Below, one piece after another: positions 1 through 7,132 of a DNA stretch of 13,675 nucleotides. Both the position numbers and the translations under genes were made by a program. The stretch is taken from assembly GCA_007124475.1 (NCBI GenBank), contig SLFB01000066.1:1-13675 (forward strand), given 5' to 3'. This DNA is from Vibrio sp. (GTDB taxonomy: Bacteria > Pseudomonadota > Gammaproteobacteria > Enterobacterales > Vibrionaceae). The notes under the pieces are model-generated. The model searched no databases and was not told the DNA's origin. It saw only the letters and a list, made by a program, of their open reading frames with translations. How positions within the stretch are numbered: position 1 is the stretch's first letter; each line of letters starts with the position of its first letter.

Positions 1-27
1 CTAGCAGCAATGCTGGGGATTTTTTAT
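1..27 (+). terminator. Rho-independent terminator of an upstream tRNA/rRNA operon, cut by the window edge
   Basis: The first bases give the second part of a hairpin (TAGCA, loop, TGCTGGGGAT) followed by a run of T. The 5' arm is lost at the window start. The element is almost identical to the complete terminator at 159-189, which shows what the missing arm should be. It faces right, so it ends transcription of a gene lying left of the window, most likely a tRNA or the end of an rRNA operon, given the tRNA remnant that follows. Confidence 0.75.
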
Positions 28-55
28 TGGTTCGCTATCAATATGAGAGAAAAGT

Positions 56-149
56 GGACAGCGGATAATTACCATTGAATAGAATCCTGGCCTGTCACGC
101 CGGGGTCGTGCTGGTTGTTAAACAGCAGGGAGTCCCGTCCGCTCCGCCA
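56..149 (+). pseudogene. Broken tRNA-Asp (anticodon GTC)
   Basis: The anticodon arm is intact: stem 87-91 pairs with 99-103 around a 7-base CTGTCAC loop, with anticodon GTC at 94-96. The 3' acceptor strand CCGCTCC and GCCA (139-149) are also those of tRNA-Asp. The rest is damaged. The 5' acceptor strand reads GGACAGCGG instead of GGAGCGG, with two extra bases. No D-arm can be folded. About 20 unrelated bases, which can form their own small hairpin (109-113 with 123-127), replace the 5' half of the T-arm between GGTCG and GAGTCCCG. A working tRNA is therefore unlikely. The matches are to the general bacterial tRNA-Asp sequence recalled from memory; a covariance-model scan would settle it. Confidence 0.7.
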
Positions 150-158
150 CTGATAAAG

Positions 159-189
159 AATCCCTAGCAGTAATGCTGGGGATTTTTTT
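159..189 (+). terminator. Strong Rho-independent terminator after the tRNA-Asp remnant
   Basis: An 11-bp stem (159-169 with 174-184, one T-G wobble) closes a GTAA loop and runs into seven T. It is the complete version of the terminator at 1-27. It points right, away from the tRNA remnant. The converging antiporter gene ends at 263, and the same hairpin may also stop transcripts from that side, although the U-tract in that direction is poor. Confidence 0.85.
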
Positions 190-262
190 ATTGGTTCGCA
201 ATTAAAACGAGAGAAGCGAGCAGCGGATTATGGCAATAGAATTGATAATTATATAGTAATTA

Positions 263-1546
263 CTATAGTGAGCTTTCTGACTCTAACTGTTTCGCCTTTT
301 CTATCATAGGTGTAATGGTTGAACCTTGCACTAAAATGGAGAAAACCACGACAGCGTAGGTCATCACCATCACCAACTCTTTCACATCAATCAATTTGTC
401 AGGAATTACCATAACTCCAGCAGGTATGGAGAGCGCCATCGCGAGCGCTAACCCGCCACGTAATCCACCCCAAGTTAAAATTCTTACTGACCATGAGTTA
501 TAGTGACGAAAGCGTCGAAACCCTAAGTATGAGAGCCATACACTAAGGTAGCGAGCCGCTAGTACTAACGGAATCGCAAAAGTCATAAGAATCCAATCTT
601 CTCGATGAAAATCAAATAGCAACATCGACATCCCAATTAGCAAAAACAGTACACCATTCAAAAATTCGTCGACGAGTTCCCAGAAATGGTCGAGATGCTC
701 TTCGCTTTCTTTAGAAAAGCCAATAAATCGTGTCCAGTTACCGATCATGATCCCTGAGACCACCATGGCTAAGGGGCCTGAGACGTGAATAATATCAGCA
801 AAGGCGTAGCCCGCTGTGGGTATGCCAATAGTTAATAATAACTCCATGGAATGATCATTGGTGGCGCTGATCAGGTAGTGAAACAGTAGACCGAGTAAAA
901 AGCCATAAATAATGCCGCCAATGGCCTCTTGAGCAAATAGCGCCGCCACACTAGCAACAGTCGGAGCTTCGTGGCCAAATGCTATGGTAAATAAAGTGAC
1001 GAAGATGACTAAACCAAAACCATCATTAAACAGTGATTCACCTTCTATCTGAGTGGAAATTCGTTTTGGTGCATCCAGCTTTTTGACAATAGCCAGCACA
1101 GCGATGGGGTCGGTGGGAGAGATCAATGAGCCAAACAGTAAGCAATAAATCAGATCAAGCTGAATTCCAATTAACTGACAAAATCCATAAAGTCCTAGGC
1201 CGATAAAAGCAGTAGAGAAAAGCGTGGCACCTAAGGCGAGTACAGTAATCTCCCATTTTTGATCTTTTAGATTAGGCAGCTTTATACCAAGGCCGCCAGC
1301 AAACAATAAAAATCCTAATATGCCTTTTAATAAAAAGCTTTCGAAATTAATACTGGTTACGGTTTCAGTTGCGATATGGGCTAAATGAAACCAATCATTT
1401 TGCCCGGCAACAATGATCAATATAGATAACATCATTGAGCCGGCAGTAATCGCAATAGTGGTTTGCATTTTGATCAATTTGCTATTGATGAATGCAATCA
1501 TCATTGCGGCGGCCGATAAAAAACATAAGGTATAGTAAAGCGACAT
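263..1546 (-). CDS. Cation:proton antiporter, CPA1 (NhaP-type) family
   Basis: Integral inner-membrane exchanger of the CPA1 family, expected to swap Na+ or K+ for H+ and so help pH and salt homeostasis. The 427-residue product is almost wholly hydrophobic, with about a dozen membrane segments. Family motifs are present: TDP at residues 145-147, GESLFND ending in N174-D175 (the usual ion-binding Asp), R355, and WGGLRGG at 359-365 in a late helix. There is no large cytoplasmic tail, so this is a short antiporter. I chose ATG 1546 (MSLYYT) because GAGAAAG lies upstream and the first helix starts at once; in-frame ATG 1558 and TTG 1609 have poorer signals. The stop codon TAG sits inside a 16-bp AT palindrome. 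The gene is divergent from metH and converges on the tRNA remnant. The exact cation cannot be read from sequence. Confidence 0.9.
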   Translation of the reverse strand: MSLYYTLCFLSAAAMMIAFINSKLIKMQTTIAITAGSMMLSILIIVAGQNDWFHLAHIATETVTSINFESFLLKGILGFLLFAGGLGIKLPNLKDQKWEITVLALGATLFSTAFIGLGLYGFCQLIGIQLDLIYCLLFGSLISPTDPIAVLAIVKKLDAPKRISTQIEGESLFNDGFGLVIFVTLFTIAFGHEAPTVASVAALFAQEAIGGIIYGFLLGLLFHYLISATNDHSMELLLTIGIPTAGYAFADIIHVSGPLAMVVSGIMIGNWTRFIGFSKESEEHLDHFWELVDEFLNGVLFLLIGMSMLLFDFHREDWILMTFAIPLVLAARYLSVWLSYLGFRRFRHYNSWSVRILTWGGLRGGLALAMALSIPAGVMVIPDKLIDVKELVMVMTYAVVVFSILVQGSTITPMIEKAKQLESESSL

Positions 1547-1671
1547 TGTCTTTCTCATTATGTAACAAAATGTGATTAAAATTTTCCTTGTATCATTAAT
1601 AAATAGCAAACCTTTTCTTTAAACTGACTTAGATTCCTTTTTAAGCAAAGCGATTAATGTTTTTGCTTTTT

Positions 1672-1687
1672 GGCCGTCTAGATTTCT
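1672..1687 (+). promoter_or_regulatory. Candidate MetJ operator (two adjacent met boxes) upstream of metH
   Basis: Two adjacent 8-mers, GGCCGTCT and AGATTTCT, each match 6 of 8 positions of the MetJ box AGACGTCT. MetJ binds such tandem boxes with S-adenosylmethionine as corepressor. The site lies 52-67 bp upstream of the metH start and inside the likely promoter: TTGCTT at 1663-1668 and TAAACT at 1687-1692 are possible -35 and -10 elements, 18 bp apart. A third box to the right matches only 3 of 8. No MetR-like TGAA-N5-TTCA site was seen. The call rests on matching by eye. Confidence 0.4.
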
Positions 1688-1738
1688 AAACTGACTGTGG
1701 TAGGATGAATAATCAATAACAGGGAGTGAGGTTTGACC

Positions 1739-4700
1739 GTGGGAAGGCAGGTATTTCAGCAAATTGAGCAACAGCTAACACAACGCATCTTAGTGATTGA
1801 TGGTGGTATGGGCACCATGATTCAGAGTTATCAGTTGCAAGAACAAGACTATCGTGGCGAGCGTTTTGCTGCATGGCATTGTGACTTAAAAGGTAATAAT
1901 GATTTATTAGTCTTGTCCCAACCGCAAATAATTCAAGCTATCCATAATGCTTATTTAGCTGCCGGAGCGGATATTTTAGAAACCAACACCTTTAACGCGA
2001 CCACCATAGCAATGGCTGATTATGATATGCAGTCATTGAGTGCCGAAATTAACTTCGCTGCTGCTCAACTAGCACGTCAAGTCGCCGATGAATGGAGCCA
2101 AAAAACACCCGATAAACCCCGTTATGTTGCTGGTGTACTCGGCCCGACTAACCGAACTTGTTCGATCTCCCCCGATGTGAATGATCCAGGTTATCGTAAT
2201 GTTAGTTTTGATCAACTGGTTGACGCCTATTCAGAATCGACTCGTGCGTTGATTGAAGGTGGTTGCGATCTGATCATGATTGAAACGATTTTTGATACGC
2301 TTAATGCAAAAGCTTGTGTTTTTGCTGTCGATTGCGTGTTTGAAGAGTTAGGTTACTCATTACCTGTGATGATCTCAGGCACTATTACCGATGCCTCAGG
2401 GCGAACGCTTTCCGGACAAACCACGGAAGCCTTTTATCACTCTTTACGTCATGTCCGTCCGCTCTCGTTTGGTTTGAATTGTGCACTTGGTCCTGACGAA
2501 TTACGCCCATACGTTGCTGAGTTATCAAGAATCTCAGAAAGTTATGTCTCTGCACACCCTAATGCGGGTTTACCAAATGCGTTTGGTGAATACGATCTCG
2601 GTGCGCAAGAAATGGCAGAGCATATTGCTGAATGGGCACAAGCGGGATTTCTGAATCTGGTTGGTGGTTGCTGTGGGACGACACCTGAGCATATTGCAGC
2701 AATGGCGAAAGCGGTTGATGGGCTGGCACCTCGTCCACTACCTGAGCAGAAAGTCGCTTGTCGTCTTTCTGGTTTAGAGCCTTTGATCATTGAGGCAGAT
2801 ACTCTATTTGTTAATGTCGGTGAGCGAACCAATGTCACTGGCTCGGCACGTTTTAAGCGTCTTATTCGTGAAGAGTTATACGATGAAGCTTTAGATGTGG
2901 CGCGAGAGCAAGTCGCTAACGGTGCCCAGATCATCGATATCAATATGGATGAGGGGATGCTTGACGCTAAAGCCTGTATGGTGCGTTTTTTACAGTTGTG
3001 CGCTTCGGAGCCAGAGATATCAAAAGTCCCCATCATGGTGGACTCGTCAAAATGGGAAGTGATTGAGGCGGGGCTAAAGTGTATTCAGGGCAAAGGGATT
3101 GTTAATTCGATTTCTCTTAAGGAAGGTAAAGCTAAATTTATCGAACAAGCCAAGCTGATTCGCCGTTATGGTGCAGCTGTGATTGTGATGGCATTTGATG
3201 AAATGGGGCAAGCCGATACCCGTGAGCGTAAGGTTGAGATCTGTACTAATGCGTATCGAATTTTAGTGGATGAAGTTGGTTTTCCAGCAGAGGACATTAT
3301 CTTTGATCCCAACATCTTCGCCATTGCCACTGGCATTGATGAACACAATAACTATGCGGTGGATTTTATTGAAGCCATTGCGGATATCAAACGTAGCCTG
3401 CCTTATGCGATGATTTCCGGTGGCGTGTCTAACGTTTCTTTTTCATTTCGCGGTAATAACTATGTTCGAGAAGCGATTCATGCCGTCTTTCTCTACCACT
3501 GTTTTAAACATGGTATGGACATGGGGATCGTTAATGCCGGTCAGTTAGAAATTTATGACAACGTGCCACTCAGTTTACGCCAGGCGGTGGAAGATGTGGT
3601 GTTAAACCGTCGATCTGACGCGACAGAGCGCTTACTTGAGATAGCGGAACAGTATCGTGACAATGCCGTGGGTAAAGTGGACGATCCGGCTTTGCTTGAA
3701 TGGCGTAGTTGGCCTGTTGCAAAACGTTTAGAACATGCTTTGGTAAAAGGCATTACTGAATTTATTGTTGAAGATACTGAGGAAGCTCGTCAGCAGTCAG
3801 CAAGGCCACTGGATGTCATTGAAGGGCCATTGATGGATGGTATGAACGTTGTCGGCGATTTATTTGGGGAAGGTAAGATGTTCTTACCTCAAGTGGTGAA
3901 GTCGGCGCGAGTCATGAAACAAGCGGTGGCCTATTTAGAACCCTACATTAATGCCTTAAAACAGTCTGGCTCCACTAATGGTAAAATCTTACTGGCAACA
4001 GTGAAAGGCGATGTACATGACATTGGTAAAAATATTGTTGGCGTCGTCTTGCAATGTAATAACTACGAAATTATTGACCTTGGTGTCATGGTGCCGTGTG
4101 AGCAAATTTTGAAAGTCGCTATCGAACAACAAGTGGATATTATTGGTCTGTCTGGCTTAATTACTCCGTCATTAGATGAAATGGTGCATGTGGCGAAAGA
4201 GATGGAGCGACAGGGATTCACTCTGCCGTTGTTGATTGGAGGGGCTACCACTTCTAAGGCTCATACTGCGGTTAAAATAGAACAAAATTATCGTCATCCG
4301 GTTGTCTATGTAAATAACGCATCACGGGCAGTAGGGGTGTGTAGTGCTTTGCTATCTGATGAGCTACGCCTGGCATTTGTTGAAAAGCTAGATCTCGACT
4401 ATCAACGTACTAGGGATCAGCATGCTCGAAAAACCCCGAAAACACGACCAATCAGTTTGGACAAAGCTCGGGCCAACAAAGTCGCTATTGATTGGCAATC
4501 TTATACCCCACCAGTACCAGCTAAGCCTGGTGTTCATGTGTTTGACAATTGCTCGATTGCTTTGTTGCGTGAGTATATCGATTGGACGCCGTTCTTTATG
4601 ACTTGGTCTTTAATGGGGAAATATCCCGCTATCTTGCAACATGAAGAAGTGGGAGAAGAGGCGCAACGCTTATTTGCTGATGCCAATGCATTATTAGACC

Positions 4701-5419
4701 GAGTTGAGCAAGAGGGGTTACTGCAAGCTAAGGGGATTTGTGGCTTGTTTCCTGCCGCCAGCGTGGGTGATGATATTGAAGTTTACGTGGATGAAACTCG
4801 TAGTGAGGTTATCCATGTATTGCATCATCTGCGTCAGCAGACGGAGAAGCCGAAAGGAGCAAACTATTGTTTGGCCGACTTTATTGCCCCTAAATCATCC
4901 GCTAAACAAGATTGGATCGGCGCTTTTGCTGTCACTGGAGGTATTGGAGAAAGGGAGCTGGCTGATGCTTATAAAGCCCAAGGGGATGATTATAATGCGA
5001 TCATGATCCAAGCGGTGGCGGATCGCTTAGCAGAAGCTTTTGCTGAGTATTTACATCAGCAGATGCGTAAAGACATTTGGGGCTATGCGAGTGAAGAAGA
5101 GCTTACCTGTGATGATTTGATCCGCGAAAAGTATCAAGGTATTCGCCCTGCACCGGGTTACCCCGCTTGTCCAGAACACACGGAAAAAGCAACTCTATGG
5201 ACGTTATTATCGGTAGAAGAAAAGATTGGCATGTCACTCACTTCTAGTTACGCAATGTGGCCTGGGGCATCCGTTTCTGGTTGGTATTTTTCACATCCAG
5301 AGTCGCGTTATTTTGCCATAGCCCAGATTCAAGCAGACCAAGTGCAAAGTTATGCTGAGCGCAAAGGTTGGGATAGGCTAACTGCAGAGAAGTGGCTTGG
5401 GCCTAATATTAACGGTTAA
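1739..5419 (+). CDS. metH: Cobalamin-dependent methionine synthase MetH
   Basis: Cytoplasmic 5-methyltetrahydrofolate-homocysteine methyltransferase (EC 2.1.1.13), the last step of methionine synthesis. The 1226-residue product is full length (E. coli 1227) with all four modules in order. The homocysteine domain (about 1-330) has the zinc ligands C248, C311 and C312. The pterin domain (about 350-620) contains NVGERTNVTGS. The cobalamin domain (about 650-890) has DVHDIGKN, with H760 as lower axial ligand. The S-adenosylmethionine reactivation domain (about 900-1226) has RPAPGYPACPEH starting at R1136. Key positions run one or two residues ahead of E. coli. I chose GTG 1739 (MGRQVF) because GAGG is 7 bases upstream and the N-terminus then aligns with E. 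coli; TTG 1733 with GGGAG is a real alternative. The gene stands alone, divergent from the antiporter and convergent with lysC, and needs B12 from elsewhere. Confidence 0.97.
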   Translation: MGRQVFQQIEQQLTQRILVIDGGMGTMIQSYQLQEQDYRGERFAAWHCDLKGNNDLLVLSQPQIIQAIHNAYLAAGADILETNTFNATTIAMADYDMQSLSAEINFAAAQLARQVADEWSQKTPDKPRYVAGVLGPTNRTCSISPDVNDPGYRNVSFDQLVDAYSESTRALIEGGCDLIMIETIFDTLNAKACVFAVDCVFEELGYSLPVMISGTITDASGRTLSGQTTEAFYHSLRHVRPLSFGLNCALGPDELRPYVAELSRISESYVSAHPNAGLPNAFGEYDLGAQEMAEHIAEWAQAGFLNLVGGCCGTTPEHIAAMAKAVDGLAPRPLPEQKVACRLSGLEPLIIEADTLFVNVGERTNVTGSARFKRLIREELYDEALDVAREQVANGAQIIDINMDEGMLDAKACMVRFLQLCASEPEISKVPIMVDSSKWEVIEAGLKCIQGKGIVNSISLKEGKAKFIEQAKLIRRYGAAVIVMAFDEMGQADTRERKVEICTNAYRILVDEVGFPAEDIIFDPNIFAIATGIDEHNNYAVDFIEAIADIKRSLPYAMISGGVSNVSFSFRGNNYVREAIHAVFLYHCFKHGMDMGIVNAGQLEIYDNVPLSLRQAVEDVVLNRRSDATERLLEIAEQYRDNAVGKVDDPALLEWRSWPVAKRLEHALVKGITEFIVEDTEEARQQSARPLDVIEGPLMDGMNVVGDLFGEGKMFLPQVVKSARVMKQAVAYLEPYINALKQSGSTNGKILLATVKGDVHDIGKNIVGVVLQCNNYEIIDLGVMVPCEQILKVAIEQQVDIIGLSGLITPSLDEMVHVAKEMERQGFTLPLLIGGATTSKAHTAVKIEQNYRHPVVYVNNASRAVGVCSALLSDELRLAFVEKLDLDYQRTRDQHARKTPKTRPISLDKARANKVAIDWQSYTPPVPAKPGVHVFDNCSIALLREYIDWTPFFMTWSLMGKYPAILQHEEVGEEAQRLFADANALLDRVEQEGLLQAKGICGLFPAASVGDDIEVYVDETRSEVIHVLHHLRQQTEKPKGANYCLADFIAPKSSAKQDWIGAFAVTGGIGERELADAYKAQGDDYNAIMIQAVADRLAEAFAEYLHQQMRKDIWGYASEEELTCDDLIREKYQGIRPAPGYPACPEHTEKATLWTLLSVEEKIGMSLTSSYAMWPGASVSGWYFSHPESRYFAIAQIQADQVQSYAERKGWDRLTAEKWLGPNING

Positions 5420-5424
5420 GCTAA

Positions 5425-5453
5425 GAAAACCGTAGTGGTTAGCTACGGTTTTC
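5425..5453. terminator. Bidirectional terminator between metH and lysC
   Basis: A perfect 11-bp stem, GAAAACCGTAG with CTACGGTTTTC, closes a 7-base loop. It starts 5 bases after the metH stop and lies 11 bases beyond the lysC stop. The A/T ends of the stem give a TTTT run in both directions, so it can serve both convergent genes. Confidence 0.85.
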
Positions 5454-5464
5454 CTATTTAGAGA

Positions 5465-6814
5465 CTATTCTAATAGAGCTTGATGCAGTTTTTGCACGGC
5501 TGATTTTGCGTTATCACTGTGAACAAGAAAACATAGGTTATGGGCACTTGCCCCGTAGCAGATCATGCGGATATTAAATTCATCCAGCACACCAAAAACT
5601 TGTTTAGCATAGCCGGTGCGCTGTTTCATCTTATTGCCAATTAAGGCGACCAAACAGAGATCATGCTCTATCTCCACGGTGCATAGCTCGGCGAGTTCTT
5701 GGCGAACATGGATAGGTAATTCAGGATGGCCACCAGAGGTATCTGTTTTATCGAGTGTCAATGAGACACTAATTTCTGACGTCGTTATCAAATCAACCGA
5801 GATTTTATGTCTTGCTAAAATCTCAAACACTTTGGCTAAAAAACCATAAGCATGAAACATATTGACACTGCGTAATGTCACCATCGTTTGATTACCACGT
5901 AGAGTCAGAGCGCGAAACAATGGGGTGCTTGCTACCTGTCGACGGATCCAAGTGCCGCCTTCTTGTGGCGCTTGTGATGAACCAACGAACACAGGAATAC
6001 CATGACGAATCGCTGGTACTAAGGTAGATGGATGAAGAATCTTCGCTCCGAAATTAGCCATCTCCGATGCTTCACTAAAACTGATTTCAGCAATTGGCGC
6101 GGCTTTAGCCGCAATCCTTGGATCGGTGGTATAAATACCCGGTACATCTGTCCAAATTTCTAACCCGTTGGCGTTAATGGCTTCGGCGATCAATGCGGCG
6201 GAGTAATCACTACCGCCTCGGCCAAGAGTGGTCGTATTACCTTGTTGATCAGCACCAATAAAACCTTGTGTCACTACCACCTGCTGTTGGCAAAGGGGCA
6301 GCAGCTGCTCGTTGATTAATGAGTGCAATACATCCAGTTGAGGCTCTGCTCGGCCATAATGATCATCGGTTCGCATAACTTGTCTGATATCAAAACGTAC
6401 TGCAGCGATACCCCGTTCACGGAGAAGTTGAGTCAGTAGGTAGGTCGACATTAACTCACCACAGGCCACTAAATGATCAGTTAACTTTTTACTGACGTCT
6501 AATGCAGCCGCATCGGCGGCTTGACGTACAGTATCCAATAAGTCATTGATTGCAGAGCGAACTTGATCCTGTTCATCCAAAGAATTAATGATTGAATAGT
6601 GGATATCAGCCAATTGCTGAATGATGATTTGTCGCTGTTGGTTATTTGGCACGCCATTGGCGAGCTCAACCAGTAAATTGGTTACACCAGAGCAAGCGCT
6701 GATCACCACGATTCTCGTAGCTGGATTCTGTTGTATGATCGCCGCACAGCAGCTCATCGCATGATAATTAGCAACACTTGTTCCGCCAAATTTAGCGACA
6801 GTAAATGTGTTCAC
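5465..6814 (-). CDS. lysC: Lysine-sensitive aspartate kinase III LysC
   Basis: Phosphorylates aspartate to 4-aspartyl phosphate (EC 2.7.2.4), the first step toward lysine, methionine, threonine and diaminopimelate. The 449-residue product has the same length as E. coli LysC. Kinase motifs are KFGGTS at 8-13, the CGELMST stretch at 118-124, TTTLGRGGSDY at 194-204 and WTDVPGIYTTDP at 221-232. Two C-terminal ACT domains (about 300-449) carry the lysine site, including M319, G324-F325-L326 and DLITTSE at 341-347. There is no homoserine dehydrogenase part, so this is the monofunctional isozyme. I chose GTG 6814: GGGAG lies 7 bases upstream and the N-terminus aligns with E. coli. TTG at 6862 would lie inside the leader terminator. 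The residue matching E. coli S321 is Ala (A322). Expression is very likely under the lysine riboswitch upstream. Confidence 0.96.
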   Translation of the reverse strand: MNTFTVAKFGGTSVANYHAMSCCAAIIQQNPATRIVVISACSGVTNLLVELANGVPNNQQRQIIIQQLADIHYSIINSLDEQDQVRSAINDLLDTVRQAADAAALDVSKKLTDHLVACGELMSTYLLTQLLRERGIAAVRFDIRQVMRTDDHYGRAEPQLDVLHSLINEQLLPLCQQQVVVTQGFIGADQQGNTTTLGRGGSDYSAALIAEAINANGLEIWTDVPGIYTTDPRIAAKAAPIAEISFSEASEMANFGAKILHPSTLVPAIRHGIPVFVGSSQAPQEGGTWIRRQVASTPLFRALTLRGNQTMVTLRSVNMFHAYGFLAKVFEILARHKISVDLITTSEISVSLTLDKTDTSGGHPELPIHVRQELAELCTVEIEHDLCLVALIGNKMKQRTGYAKQVFGVLDEFNIRMICYGASAHNLCFLVHSDNAKSAVQKLHQALLE

Positions 6815-6836
6815 AATAGGTCTCCCAAGACTTCCT

Positions 6837-6863
6837 AAAAATAAAAATGGTTGGTTATCCAAC
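6837..6863 (-). terminator. Putative riboswitch-controlled terminator in the lysC leader
   Basis: On the lysC transcript, GUUGG-AUAA-CCAAC forms a 5-bp hairpin (6850-6863). It is followed by CA and then UUUUUAUUUUU, the layout of an intrinsic terminator. It lies between the lysine aptamer and the lysC start. An upstream leader segment, GUUAUCC (6906-6912), is exactly complementary to GGAUAAC inside this hairpin (6854-6860), so the two pairings exclude each other. The stem is short, which is the main doubt. Confidence 0.5.
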
Positions 6864-6924
6864 GTCCAATGTTTTGAAGAGTGTGAACTGAGAGCAAATA
6901 AAGAGGGATAACGATTAGGCGATG

Positions 6925-7101
6925 TCCTCAGAAGCTCTTCACCAGCTGCGTCTGGTGACAGTCACAGGGATTCAGCCCGTGCAACCGGTAAATCAAAGCC
7001 TCACCTTTGTTTTACCTCGGCACTGCTCCCCATGGATAGTTTGTATTGGAGTTGAGGCTCCACAAATTATCTGCCTGGGCAGTGCTCCTCTTCTGCAGTA
7101 T
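6925..7101 (-). ncRNA. Lysine riboswitch (L-box aptamer) controlling lysC
   Basis: Read on the minus strand, this leader carries the conserved lysine-aptamer blocks in order. These are GCAGAAGAGGAGC at the 5' side of P1/P2, GGGGAGCAGTGCCGAGG (about 7015-7031), GGGCTGAATCCC, and TGTCACCAGACGC leading into GAGCTTCTGAGG, which closes P1 (CAGAAG with CTTCTG). The block order and spacing match the E. coli lysC leader as I recall it. The aptamer binds L-lysine and lowers lysC expression when lysine is plentiful. About 110 nt of expression platform separate it from the start codon and contain the terminator and the competing pairing. The ends are approximate. Confidence 0.93.
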
Positions 7102-7132
7102 CTAAATAACGTTTGTCTTAGTTAGATACCAA
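7098..7132 (-). promoter_or_regulatory. Probable lysC promoter spanned by an 8-bp inverted repeat
   Basis: On the minus strand, TTGGTA (7127-7132) and TTATTT (7104-7109) lie 17 bp apart. The expected start near 7097 falls exactly at the first base of the aptamer P1 stem. The boxes themselves match consensus only weakly. The perfect inverted repeat GTATCTAA-N16-TTAGATAC (7098-7105 and 7122-7129) runs from the -35 box to just past the -10 box, the usual place for a repressor site. I do not recognise the regulator. Confidence 0.4.

Larger units (their letters stand above)
1..242 (+). repeat. Imperfect tandem repeat: terminator plus spacer plus decayed tRNA 5' end
   Basis: Bases 1-84 and 164-242 are the same unit. 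Both begin CTAGCAG(C/T)AATGCTGGGG, a T-run, then ATTGGTTCGC. After a diverged stretch both contain AGAGA, CAGCGGAT and AATAGAAT. The offset is 163 bp, about the size of one tRNA plus terminator plus spacer. In the first copy the unit continues into the tRNA-Asp remnant; in the second it runs out just before the antiporter gene. I infer tandem duplication of a [tRNA-Asp, terminator] unit followed by decay, progressively stronger toward the right. Confidence 0.75.

Noticed and set aside
2542..3036. A 164-codon open frame on the minus strand inside metH
   Set aside because: It lies fully within a well-conserved metH coding region and shows Ser/Arg/Pro-rich composition typical of an antisense shadow. 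The same applies to the shorter frames at 3166, 3553, 4063 and 4704.
6815..6862. Longer LysC starting at TTG 6862
   Set aside because: The start would lie in the leader terminator. GTG 6814 has a proper ribosome site and gives the family length.
6922..7125. A 67-codon plus-strand frame
   Set aside because: It is the complement of the lysine riboswitch, and RNA structure explains the sequence.
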